A stretch of 64,000 nt of DNA from Lolium rigidum (lineage: Eukaryota > Streptophyta > Magnoliopsida > Poales > Poaceae): the NCBI RefSeq assembly GCF_022539505.1, contig NC_061514.1, positions 36,423,769 to 36,487,768 of the forward strand. The letters are read 5' to 3'. Below, one piece after another: positions 34,931 to 45,729 of the stretch. Within the stretch, counting starts at the first letter, position 1, and each line of letters opens with the position of its first letter. A model generated the notes under the pieces. It saw only the letters and a program-made list of their open reading frames with translations. It searched no databases and was not told the origin of the DNA. The position numbers and the translations under genes are program-made.

Positions 34931-37900
34931 ATGGGCGCATCCTCCTCCACCGACAACCCCGCCGCCGCGGAGGCGCGCGAGCAGGAGTCCCTCGCCGCCG
35001 CCTCGCTCCCGCTCCCGCTCCTCCGCGCCGTCTTCTCCTCCCACTCCTCCGACCTCCCCTCCACCCTCTCCTTCCCGCCCGCCACCTTCCACTCCCCGCC
35101 GGACCACTTCCACGACCTCCTCGCCGCCCTCGGCCCCACCATCGCCTCCCTCTTCTTCTCCCCCACCGCCTCCACCTCCTCCTCCGAGGACTGGCTCGGC
35201 TTCCTCAAAGGCTTCAACGCCTGCTGCGCGCGCGCCCGGGCCTCGCTCCCGCTCGCGCACCTCCTCCGCGTCTACGCCGCCGCCTGCGCCGCCGCCGGGG
35301 CGCCCTGCGGCGTGCGCTTCCAGCCCGACGACGACGACGGGAAGGTCGTGGGCGAGCTCGCGCCCGCGGAGATCGCCGCGCTGCTCTCCATGTGCTGGGC
35401 CATGGCCTGGAGCGGCTCGGCCACGACCCCGAGGGGCGCGGACGAAGGGGCGGAGAAGGAGCCCGTGCTGCTCCCGGATGTGTCGAGCCTCGTGCTGTCC
35501 GCGCTCGTGTCCGCCGGCGCCGTCGCGGACGACGCGGCCGTCTGGGGCTGGGACGTCTCCGCTGCTGCTGCGGATGGGAAGGGGGTGTCGGCGCAGGAGT
35601 TCACGTCCTGGGTCATCTCCACGGTGCCCGGGCTCGGCAGCTGCCTCTCGCGGTACGTGCAGGACAGGTTCCGCTCCTGCCAGGCTGATCCTGTGAAGGT
35701 AATCATCCCAATTGTACTGCAGTGTAGTTTGTTATGGTGAAATATTGAACGGATCGTTTTGGTTAGTTAGAACATTGATTAGTGTGTGCAAGTTTATGTG
35801 ACAACGCCATTGTTTTAGTTATTGGTTCACCTAATAGAACATACAGATCGAATGAACTTGTTTAGTTAGTTCATAGTATAATAATACAACGTAGATTAGT
35901 GGAATTTGATGTGACATCACCATTGTTTAGTTAGTTCATACAGGTCTGCATATTATACAATCATCAGGTCTGGTTACTCCTGTTTAGGGAATTATCCAGA
36001 AAATTCTGCACCAGTTTGATTCTGATTGCTTGCTAGGAACACCAGATTCTTCTCCTTTACATGTGATGTGATTGTTCAGAACTCACTTAGGAATTCAGGT
36101 AGGATTGGGAAGATATTTAGACGCAGATTCTTGGGCTTGGTATGTAATTGATAACTAGCTTCATTCTTTTGGAGGAGGCTGGGGCTGATCCCTTTAACAC
36201 TGTGAAACGCTTCAGCGATGCACATCTCATCACGCGCTCATAACATCATTGTTTTGCTGCTAACATGGAGCTTTATGTGTGTTTCGTCAGCTTCTTAGAT
36301 TTATTCTTCTGACTTTGTAACGACGAAGCGTATCTTTCCTCTAACTAGAGTTTTTTTTGCTTACAAGCAGGGCATATCTGTTTCAGCTGGCAACACAACT
36401 TCTGATGCTTCAGATGTGTATCTATTAACACGTGGGAGGGCATGGGCAATCTCTCTCAGTGTCAGGAACGCATTGAGCGAGAAGTTCTTGTCAGCATCTG
36501 TGATTGGAATGGACACAGAAGACCTTCTTTACAGGTTACTTCGTGGCTTCTTGCCCTTTTTTGGTCTTGTATAATGGTGATTACCTTTGGAAGCTAGTTG
36601 TCTTGTTAAGGTTGCAAGTTTAATTGATATCAGGCCACTTTAAAACTCTTTGTATGACTTTATTGTTTTATATTTTGGTATGTGTTAATCCTGGTCTACA
36701 ACATGTTTGCAGGTCATCGGCTCACGGAAGAGGTCTGAGCCGGTTTTGGTCTTGTGTTGAGGGGTACAAAGGACCAGCGCTAATTCTACTCTCAGCATTC
36801 TCAAATGCTGGTGGTGAGAATGTTGATGCTGATCAAAGATGGGGAATTGGTGTATTAACTGAGCAGGGATTCGAGAACAAAGACACTTTCTATGGCAGCT
36901 CTGGGTTCCTGTGCGCCACATATCCAATTTTCCGCATTCTTCTGCCATCTGGTATGACTTCTGTTGCTTACTGCCTTCTTTGCCACCCCTCACGGTAGCT
37001 TACTGTTTGTCTAACCTAGCAGGCACGGAGAAGAACATCATGTATTGCCACTTACATACTCAGTTAAAGACTTATGAGGCAAAGCCAAAGCCTCTTGGCC
37101 TAGCATTCGGTGGATCAATTGGAAATGAGAGGATCTTTATAGATGAAGACTTTTCTAAAGTTACAGTTCGCCATCACGCTGTTGACAAGACTTACCAACA
37201 TGGTTCTCTCATTCCCAATCAGGTTAAATCTCACACCTACTTGTTCTCACCAGATATCTCATTATTTCTATATCCATGTTGTGTTAGGTCCAGTGATTTT
37301 TACTGTACTTCATAATCTTGTTAACTAGGCAACCTTCTCTCTTTGTTGGTTCTGAACAACGGGTTGTTTGATTACTTAGTTTATTTACTAGAAGTGCTTT
37401 AAAGAATCCATAATAATGCCAAAGGAAGCCACGGGATAAATGGACCATCTCCACTTGAGTGGTGATTCTGTACTCTTCAGTTAACCCACTCAGTTGCCGT
37501 GTGGGCTTATAGGTTATGTATGTTTAATTTTGGTAGGGAACAACCACATGCCACTCTTTTCCCTTGAAAAATCTGTAAGCTATGGTAGCAGCAGCATGTG
37601 GCCTCAGATAAATCCATCACGAGCCTAGCCTTCGATCCAAAATGCAGACTATAATATTACTCCATTTATTGTGTAATGCAGGGTTATTTACCTGTTGTGG
37701 CCTCAATACTTGATGTGGAAGTGTGGGGACTTGGTGGACAAACAACAAAGCACCAACAAGACGTGTACAAGAAGAGAGAGGATATTTTCTCAGGGCAGCG
37801 AAGAAAGGTGCTACTCAGAACAAACTTGAACCCTCCTCTGCAATGTATCGCCACTGTTTAAGTGTCTAACTGTACATAACTTCCCCGCCTATTTTTCTTT

Positions 37901-38002
37901 CAGATTGATCTCGCAGCTTTTGGCAACTGGGAGGACTCTCCAGAGAAAATGATGATGGACATGGTTTCTGACCCAAACAGGAATCAGCGGGAAGAACGTT
38001 GA
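34931..38002 (+). CDS. TLDc-domain protein, six exons, 531 residues
   Basis: Coding exons are 34931-35698, 36371-36534, 36713-36951, 37023-37222, 37682-37807 and 37904-38002; all introns are GT-AG and the phases fit, giving 531 residues. The chosen start MGASSSTDN fits an N-myristoylation signal (G2, S/T at position 6), and the frame upstream of it has no better start. Residues 1-256 are a GC-rich, alanine-rich, mostly helical region. From about residue 300 comes the TLDc domain: LSRFWSCVEGYKGPALILL, then FGSSGFL-like YGSSGFLCAT, GLAFGGSIGNERIFIDEDF, and LDVEVWGLGG. TLDc proteins of the OXR1/NCOA7 type bind and regulate the V-ATPase and protect against oxidative stress in animals and yeast; the plant role is less clear. 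The strong GC drop after exon 1 is usual for grass genes. Confidence 0.93.
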
Positions 38003-38506
38003 TTTACTTTGACTGCGAGTTCATTTGCTTGTGTTCAGCAGCTGCCCATACAGAACTGGACTTGGAAATGGACAATATTGATACTCCATGTCCTTTTGAT
38101 GTATAGAGAAGTCGGTGCATGTATTGGCCCATTTGATGGATGTCATTTTGTGGGGCCACTCGTAGTTTAGGTTTTGAATTGAACAAAGGGCTTGTACAGC
38201 GCACAATGGCTATAATAGCATCGAGTTTCGTTCTTATCTTCCCTTTTGTTATACGGGAACCAAGAGCAAACAATTGTATATCTCTATGTACAATAGATAA
38301 TTGTCATGTGTACCAGAATGTCATATACAAGATCACTGTTATGTACCTTAGATCTGCATGAAAGTTACCCAGCTTCCTTGGATGTCTGATGGTGTCCATT
38401 TTTGCTTGACAGATTCGATGCAACAGTACTACATTAGGTATGGATACTACAACAGATGTATTTGAAAGAGAATCACACAGAAATAGAAATATCCTGGGTA
38501 TTTTGC
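38003..38506. other. convergent 3' region between TLDc gene and receptor kinase
   Basis: Shared 3' flank of two tail-to-tail genes. No separate feature. The ancestral stop of the kinase lies at 38507. Confidence 0.6.
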
Positions 38507-41500
38507 TCACAAATTATTTTGTTGATCTCTAATTCTGTGTAGCTCAGTGGCAGAAGTTTTCATGTTCATTCTCCCAGATGGGGTGTCCTTTTAGCACAAG
38601 ATGTCGATTCTTATAACAGAAGCCAAGCAAGCCAATGCATTGTCCAGTCCTTCATCATCATTTTCATATGGCTGCATCTGTAACCGGGTCGATGATTTCT
38701 GATATCTTGTCAGGATATGCCATCTCAGTGAACAAGTGTAGACTCAACCCTTCTGTGAACATATCATCATTTGGTGCCCTGCCTGTGAACATCTCTAGAA
38801 GAGTAATTCCAAAGCTGTACGCATCACCAGCAACGGATACTTGCCCTCCTAGTCCATATTCTGCAAGAGTGATTTCACGGAGATACATTTTTAGCACTAA
38901 GATACAGAAGGTGTGCAACATTCAAGGAGATTCAACATTAATTATGAGATGAGAATCCTGGAACTACCTGGAGCAACATATCCTGTAGTTCCTCTTATCC
39001 CAATAGAGCTCCCAGAATTCAATCTGGATTTATCTGTGGACTCACCAACCAGTTTTGAAAGTCCAAGGTCGGCAACATAAGCAGTCCAGTCACTGTCAAG
39101 GAGGATGTTGCTCGGCTTGAGATCACAGTGGATTACTGATGGCTGACTATTGTTGTGAAGGTAGTCTAGCGCATCAGCAACATCAACCACTATGTTCAGC
39201 AGGTGGACAGTACTCAACTTGTGACACTGGCCATCTATTCCTGGATGTAACCATCTGTTGAGGCTGAAGTTAGGCATGAACTCGAACACAAGAGCTCGGA
39301 ATTCAGTGCCTCTGGAGTCAATGCTAGAGCAGGAGGTGATAATCTTTATCAAGTTCCGGTGTTTAACTCGTCTGAGAGCCATACATTCTGCCAAGAAACT
39401 TCTCAAAGAGCCAGTTTGGTGAGGATTGAACACTTTCACAGCTACAACACCATTTCTGAACGATGGCAGAGACATGTTTCCTTTATATACAGAACCATAT
39501 TTTCCAGCGCCTATCAGATTGGCAGGTGCAAAGCGATCTGTAGCTTCAGATATTTCAATGTATGAAACTCTGGGATACTTGTCATCCAACAGACGGAGGC
39601 CAGCAATTTCCATTCCCTCCCCCGTTATTTTCCGCTTGAACATAACAAGTACAAACAACACCAAACATACGCATATAACAATGCTGGCAACTGGAATCAG
39701 AACAATAAGCAGCAAATGCTGTTTCTGCTTATTTGGCTTTACCTGACATTGAGGCAATTTCAGCTCAGGAATGCCACCACAAAGCTCATGGTTACCAACT
39801 GCTGAGAATCCACTCATGTTAGCGAACACACCGCTAGAAGGCACCTCGCCATTCAGATGGTTAAATGAGAGATCTAGTTCAATCAGAGCACTTGAGTTCT
39901 GAAAAACTTGTGGAATGCCTCCAGATAGGTTATTTTGTGCCAGATATAGTTGTTGCAAGCCATTGATTTTGGCCAACTCTCTTGGGATACTGCTGGACAG
40001 AGAATTCTTCGTGAGATTTAGTTTGCTCATGCCTCTCAAGTTACCAAGTGATGGGGGTATACTCCCCGTGAAGGAATTGTCATCCAAAGCTAGGTACACT
40101 AAGCTTGCACAATCACCCAGTGTACTCGGTATTTCTCCAGACAAGTTGTTTTTTGACAGATCCAAACTTGCAATATTTTTTAGCTTTCCAACTTGTGGGG
40201 GAAGAGCACCCAACAAATAGTTACCGGACAGAGAGAGAAAAATTGTCAATGAAGGAAGATTAAAGATCTCATCTGGGATAGGACCAGTAAGCATATTAGA
40301 GGATAAGTTGAGGCTAGGTAGCTTGTGCAAGTGCAGCTGTGTGAGGTTGCCGAAAGACAACGGTATATATCCCGAGAGGTCATTCTCTTCCAGCAACAAC
40401 GTTTGCAGGTTTGCAAGTCTTCCGAGCTCCTCTGGAATAGGACCATGCAGTTTGTTCGCCGCTAGCTCTAGGTCAGTGAGGTTGACAAGGTTTCCAATAC
40501 CTGGAGGGATCGTCCCAGTGATTCCGTTTCCTGCCATGCTAAGCCACTGGATCTGTCTCGAAAAGTTTGCAACATAACTTGGAAGGACTCCTCCAAGCTT
40601 GTTATCGTCAAGATCTAGCAATTGGAGGCGGGTGCAGTTGGTGAAAAATCTCAGGAACTCCCAACCTTCGGCCTCGTCAGCTTGCAGCATGTTGCCGCCC
40701 AACTCAACACGAACAGGGCATAGCTTCCCTATCTCCGGGGCCACCCTCCCTTGGAAGTTGTTACGGGCCAGACTTAGCAGTGGGATTTTTGTTGAGTTGG
40801 CGAGGGAACTTGGGATCCTCCCGGACAGGGAATTATTGCCCAAATGAAGCTCTTCAAGGACTGGTAGATTGGTGCCAGCATCAGGCGGTATGCCGCCCTG
40901 CAGTTTGTTGGACCCGACACCGAAGTAGTTAAGATCTGACATGTTGAAGAAGAGTGGTGGAATCGTGCCTGAGAGATTGTTCCTGGCCACTTGGATGAAC
41001 TGGAGATGGGCAAGGCGGGAAAGGCCCTCGGGGATGGTCCCCTGCAGTCTGTTCTCGTAGAGAGATAGCCTCTCAAGCGAGGACAGGTTGCCGAACGACG
41101 CCGGGATGCCTCCTACCAGCTTGTTGGTGGTAAGGTAGAGGAGTTGGAGCTGAGCGAGCAACCGAAGTGCAGCAGGGATCTCCCCCTGCAGCTGGTTCTT
41201 ACCCAGGGTCATGGTCACAAGGCTGGAACAGTTGCAGAGCTCCTCAGGAATCTCACCGCGGATGGAGTTGTTGGATAAGTCGAGGTGGCGCAGGCGGCTT
41301 AGCCCGCCGACGGTACGTGGTATCTCCCCGGACAGCATGTTGGAACCGAGCTGGAGCGTCCGGAGGAAGGTGAGGTTGCCGATCGCCAGAGAGATGCTGC
41401 CCGCGAGGCCTCTGGAGGGCAGGTTCAGGGACGACACCCTGCCTGGGTGCCGACGGCTGCAGATGACGCCGGCCCACTGGCAGAAGTCCGCGTCTGTGTT

Positions 41501-41662
41501 GTTCCACGAGACCAGCGAGCCTGAGTGGTCGGACAGCCCCTCCTTGAACGCCAGCAGCGCTTCCCGGTCACCGGAGGAGTTGCCACGGAACAGGAGAGAA
41601 GAAGATGACAGCAGGAGGACGAGGAGGAGGAGCAGGGGCGGGCGGAAGTACATGGTGGCCAT
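38507..41662 (-). pseudogene. LRR receptor-like kinase (subfamily XII type) with broken C-terminus
   Basis: Exon 1 is 41662-38968 and exon 2 starts at 38860, with a GT-AG intron in the kinase as in FLS2/Xa21-like genes. Start MATMYFRPP at 41662 gives a signal peptide, an N-terminal LRR cap (GDREALLAFKEGL; SWNNTDADFCQWAGVIC), about 20 leucine-rich repeats, a membrane span (LLLIVLIPVASIVICVCLVL) and a kinase: GAGKYGSVYKG, VAVKVF, HCDLKPSN (non-RD class), ADLGLSK in place of DFG, GTTGYVAPE and DAYSFGITLLEMFTGRAP. As read, the protein stops at 38664 (963 residues). The family homology continues in another frame (QPYENDDEGLDNALACLASVIR), then hits TAA in place of a serine codon and goes on to 38507. 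So there is one frameshift near 38684 and one nonsense change. It would sense extracellular ligands at the plasma membrane; the loss is limited to the last part of the kinase C-lobe. Confidence 0.88.
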
Positions 41663-41716
41663 GATCTCTGGAGTCTGGTGCGCGACATGAGGTGTGAAGC
41701 AGTGATGGTGTGGTAA

Positions 41717-42149
41717 GAGCAGGTCTAACAGACCCCTTAAAAGGGCCAAACCCGTATAATAACTGCCAAAATAAGGGGTTGACGCTACCCGGCCGTCTAG
41801 CAGACCCCGTAAAACTGGCCCCCGCGTCGATTTTTTACAGTTTTGGTTACGGGGCGGCTCTTCGCCCCTTACTTGTACGGGGCGGGAGGCTGAATACAGG
41901 GCCAACCCCTCATCCCATTTCACTAGCGCGCGCGGACATTTCAGGATTTCCAACCGTTTTTCTCGCGCCGCCGCCATAGCCACCCGCGCGCTGCCGCTGA
42001 AAACAGAATATTCCGTAGGATTCTGTTTTACGGGGCGGGGATAAGGGGTCTGCTAGCTCGGACGAGTTTTCAGCTAGCGAAAAGTGAATACAGGGCCCTC
42101 TACTCGTGTTTTAAGGGGTAGAAAAATAAGGGGTCTGTTAGACATGCTC
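41717..42149. mobile_element. Tourist-like MITE, 433 bp, in the kinase 5' region
   Basis: Terminal inverted repeats GAGCAGGTCTAACAGACCCC and GAGCATGTCTAACAGACCCC (reverse complement of the right end) are flanked by TAA at 41714-41716 and 42150-42152. AAGGGGT(C/A) motifs recur inside. It starts 54 bases upstream of the receptor-kinase ATG, so it occupies the core promoter or 5' leader of that gene. Confidence 0.88.
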
Positions 42150-42152
42150 TAA

Positions 42153-43007
42153 GGAGGAGCTGCCTAGTGCTTTATAGGTAGGTTGGCGGTTTGAAAACAT
42201 AATGCAAAGTGCACCGACTCAGTTTTGCATTAATGCATCTAGTAGAAAAAAGTCGTGTCACTTATTTCCAAACCGAGGTTGTACAAAAGAAATGTGAAAT
42301 CGCCGTAAGAGAACTGGTTCTGATTTGGGGTGTGACTTGCGTGCAATTTACGCTAAGAGAAAAACGAAAGTAGTGCATAAGAAAAGTAAGGGTGAAGGTT
42401 GCACGCGCGTCATCTATTCGTGAAAGTTTCTAGCCGTTTTCTTCTCGGAACTCTTGTCATTCTGACCGTACGAGGAACCTTGCAGTGAGCTTTGCAGGAG
42501 AGTAAACTGGCCCGGCGTGATCACTCCGCCGTCCTCGCCTGACCTAGTCCGTGTGTAGGTGTCGTTGAGGCGATGCGAGACACGAGTCGAAAGCCGCTTA
42601 TGCCTGATGACGTGCTAGCTGCTGACTAGACGACGCTGGAGCTTGACGCCGATGACAGACCGGTTGATCGGTTTTTTCTTTTCTTTTGAGACGAGACCGG
42701 TGGATCGATTGCCTTCCACCTATGTGCGACTCATACCGGGCTTTCTGGGTTCTTCTCGCAAATGGGCCTAGCAGCCTGATCGGTGATCCAAGGTGCGATG
42801 CGGTGGAATTTATTTTCTTCATGCAAATATTTTCTTCATGCAAAATGTGCGAGAAATCGCGTTGGATCTGCAAAAACATTGGTTGTTTGATAAGACCATC
42901 TTATCTAAACCCTGTCACGTAATCTAGATAAAACAATAAAATATAAAATATAATGGGTTATTTTCTAGTCCTCCTATACGAGGCATTTTAAATATGTGGT
43001 GAGAGGT
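42153..43007. other. intergenic, nothing recognised
   Basis: No long frames, element ends or RNA genes recognised. Confidence 0.45.
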
Positions 43008-43285
43008 ACTTGAGGTTGGGTGGTTAGGTGGGTGATTGTAGCCCAATCCATCAGAGTTTAAACCTCAGTTTTAACATTTGTGTCTCTCATAAAGGTGGAA
43101 TATTTATTCAGTGGGAGACGATGTTTTCATCGACAACGAGACGCATGTGATGACTTCGTCAATTTCAAGATCCAATCCATCAGCTCAGTCTGCTCATAGG
43201 GGTATGGTGTGGTGTGTGCGATCATAAGGGTGAGTGTATGCACGTGTATATAAGCGTCTGCGTTTGTACCGTATTTTTTTTTAAA
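43008..43285 (+). mobile_element. SINE-like copy
   Basis: The 5' part has TGGTTAGGTGGGTG and, about 35 bases on, GAGTTTAAACCTC, which resemble tRNA-type A and B boxes of a pol III promoter. The 3' part ends GTATGCACGTGTATATAAGC then GTCTGCGTTTGTACCG and a T-rich tract, a tail style common to grass SINEs/LINEs. Target duplications were not identified. Confidence 0.45.
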
Positions 43286-44165
43286 TGTGGTGAGAAAGAT
43301 TGTGCTAAGAAATCATCTCTTAACTAAAAGAAGGTAAAGTTTTTTTTTCACCTTTCTCTTTCCTCTATCCTAGCATTTATTCTATGTGACACTGATAAGA
43401 TATCATTATTGTACATTTCCTTAGGGTATGTACAATGGTCTAGACGGTGCCCGTCTGTAATTTACATCCATGTCACCTGCAGATAGGCCTAAAGACATGT
43501 AATACAGTGGGCTATCGCTTTGGTCGTCTGGAAAGATTCAGCGGTTGCCGATATTTTATTCAGCGATCCTAATTCCCCAAATAAAGAAGAACCAAGCTGG
43601 GGAATCAATCAAGCTAGCAGTGATGATTAGAGAGTTAGATCCTGCAACCTGCAAGCATAACTGATGGCCGGACTTGCTTCACGCCACGGCGGCTGCAAGA
43701 AGCTCTACGCCCCGGCAAAGTATGAACAGAAGATTAAAAGAAGGGAAAAGACAAAGAGAGGAAACGCTTCTGCTCCGGTGCTCCCCCCAGAGGAAAAGTG
43801 GAATCCTGAAAACACATGAACGGTTGAGATCGCGCGATACCTGTTCGGATTCAGGGTTAGTTTTGTAATTTCACGTTTCTGACAGATACGTAAAAGCCAT
43901 GTACAGGCCCGTATGGCCCGCGACTGTGCTGTACGTATTCTGTGAACCGTCGTGTACGTGGCGTAGTCACGTGCGTGTACCGAAGCGGAAGGGACATATA
44001 AAACCTTCGTCGGCTGCTCCGCCTCCCTCGCCCCACCATTTCCCCCCAAATCGGTACGGAGAAAACCCTCTCCCTCGGCCACTTCGTCTTCTCCACTCCC
44101 TCTCCACCGTCGGTTCTCTTCTTTAATCCCTTCTTCTCCGCGGATTTCCGTCGAATCGGAGGCCG
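43286..44165. other. intergenic and probable promoter/leader of the next exon
   Basis: AT-rich to about 43500, then increasingly GC- and CT-rich. GGACATATAAAACC at about 43990 is a good TATA-like sequence about 175 bases upstream of the ATG at 44166. GGGTATGTACAATGG near 43425 looks like the end of a Tourist-like MITE, but I could not find its partner. Confidence 0.4.
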
Positions 44166-44384
44166 ATGGAGGGTAGCGGCTCCACCGCGAGGGCGGCCGC
44201 CGCTGCCTTGGTCAAGAACACCGGCGTGGCGGAGGCAGATGTGGTGCCGGGTGGATGCAGCCGTCGTGGTGCGGCCGCGTCGGGCGGAGGCTTGGTGCCG
44301 ACGGCGGCGGATGAGCGGGAGCAAGGATTGGGCGGCGAGATCGTGCCGGATCCGAATGCGCAGCCAACCGTGGAAGACCCTCCG
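44166..44384 (+). CDS. isolated first exon, unknown protein
   Basis: ATG at 44166 (MEGSGSTARAAAAALVKN) opens 73 codons, rich in alanine and glycine, to a clean donor (CCG|GTATGTG) after VEDPP. A TATA-like box and CT-rich leader precede it, so it looks like a real plant first exon. No following exon was recognised before the retroelement pieces at 45427, so the rest is lost, lies beyond the repeats, or is too short to see. I do not recognise the family. Confidence 0.45.
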
Positions 44385-45426
44385 GTATGTGCTATCCTCT
44401 CAACTCCTCGGCTTATTTGCCCTTATTTGATGGTGATTAGGGTTAGATGAAACCGAAGAATAGACGAATCATATGATTTGTGATTAGGGCTTACTGTGGA
44501 CCAAATGGATCTAGCAGACTGTCCTGTGGTTTGTGTATGTTGGCAAGGGGTTTTTAAATCTGGTTTGACATCCGTGTGCATTCGTAGTTAAGGGGGGTTT
44601 TATTGTCATGTGACCCCAATTTATATACCGTGTGCACAATTTATCTGGTTTGATTACTGTGTGCACAATTTATTTGTTAGTAGTAGCATCAATTGTTTGC
44701 TACAGAGCTTCATTAGTATGTTTTTTATTACACGACTGCATAATTGCTTTAGGGATTCACATTGATTTGTAAATCTATGGTAATGCTGTTGTGCTCCAGG
44801 AGTGTTATCTTGCTATGATGGCAACAACATTGACATAATAATTTGTTACCTGCTATGGGAAAATATGTAGTTACTATAATTGTACATCACCACAGTATAA
44901 ATAATAGCATGTGTACCTATTATTTGAAATGGTATGATTTGGCAGGACCTCCACTTCTGGGTGTTAGAAGCTAAAAACCCCTAAATGCTGCTTAGTTAAC
45001 ATCTTATGGTGATAATTATTGCTTATTATTATGGTACTGCTGCTCAAGGGGCATTCCCATTTGTGCATAAGATATTTCCCTTTTCAGAATGTGTTTTAAT
45101 CTATTAATTCCACCTGTATTAAACATGCTTTATGTAGTAATATTTAACATGCTTTGTATAGTAAGGTATAGTTGTCATGTTTTGAAAGTACAGATTGTAA
45201 ATTAGAATGTGCTACATTTCTTTGAAGCACCTATAATGTAGTAATGATTGCTATAGAATCTCGGACTTTATTTCCTCTATGAAATTTATTATTAAGAGCA
45301 ACATTATGGTAAGGTGAAACATAATATTGACTATGATTACTCTATGATATTAAGATCAGTATTAATGATAGGTTGACAGAATTATGTTTCACCTTAACAT
45401 AGTAGGAGAAATATAATGTTACTGGC
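44385..45426. other. AT-rich, intron-like, nothing recognised
   Basis: Low-GC DNA with short frames only, fitting an intron of the exon before it. Around 45298-45415 there are partly inverted AT-rich stretches (CATTATGGTAAGGTGAAACATAA versus TTATGTTTCACCTTAACATAG), which could be a small AT-rich MITE. Confidence 0.4.
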
Positions 45427-45629
45427 TGATGACCCACAAGTATAGGGGATCGCAACAGTCTTTGAGGGAAGTAAAACCCAATTTATTGATTCGACACAAG
45501 GGGAGACAAAGAATACTTGAAAGCCTTAACAGCGGAGTTGTCAATTCAGCTGCACTGAAACGAGACTTGCTCGCAAGAGTTTATCGAGTAGTAACAGTTT
45601 TATAGTAGTAGCAGTAATGAAATAACAGA
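45427..45629 (-). repeat. 3' end of a different Gypsy-type LTR
   Basis: Begins TGATGACCCACAAGTATAGG on the plus strand, that is, the CCTATACTTGTGGGTCATCA end of a minus-strand LTR. It does not match the LTR at 46822-48422 and runs into the gap. Confidence 0.6.
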
Positions 45630-45729
45630 NNNNNNNNNNNNNNNNNNNNNNNNNNNNNNNNNNNNNNNNNNNNNNNNNNNNNNNNNNNNNNNNNNNNNNN
45701 NNNNNNNNNNNNNNNNNNNNNNNNNNNNN
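45630..45729. other. assembly gap (100 N)
   Basis: A run of exactly 100 N within nested retroelements; element junctions are lost here. Confidence 1.

Noticed and set aside
34699..35688. 329-codon frame overlapping TLDc exon 1
   Set aside because: Shadow frame of the GC-rich exon, made of low-complexity R/P/L runs; the 34931 frame joins five further exons into a known domain.
41663..41983. Upstream extension of the receptor-kinase frame by 107 codons
   Set aside because: The extension reads through the MITE and precedes a clear signal peptide starting MATMYF, so the start at 41662 is preferred.
43008..43070. Functional tRNA gene
   Set aside because: A and B box-like words are present, but there is no cloverleaf with acceptor stem and anticodon arm; a SINE head explains it better.
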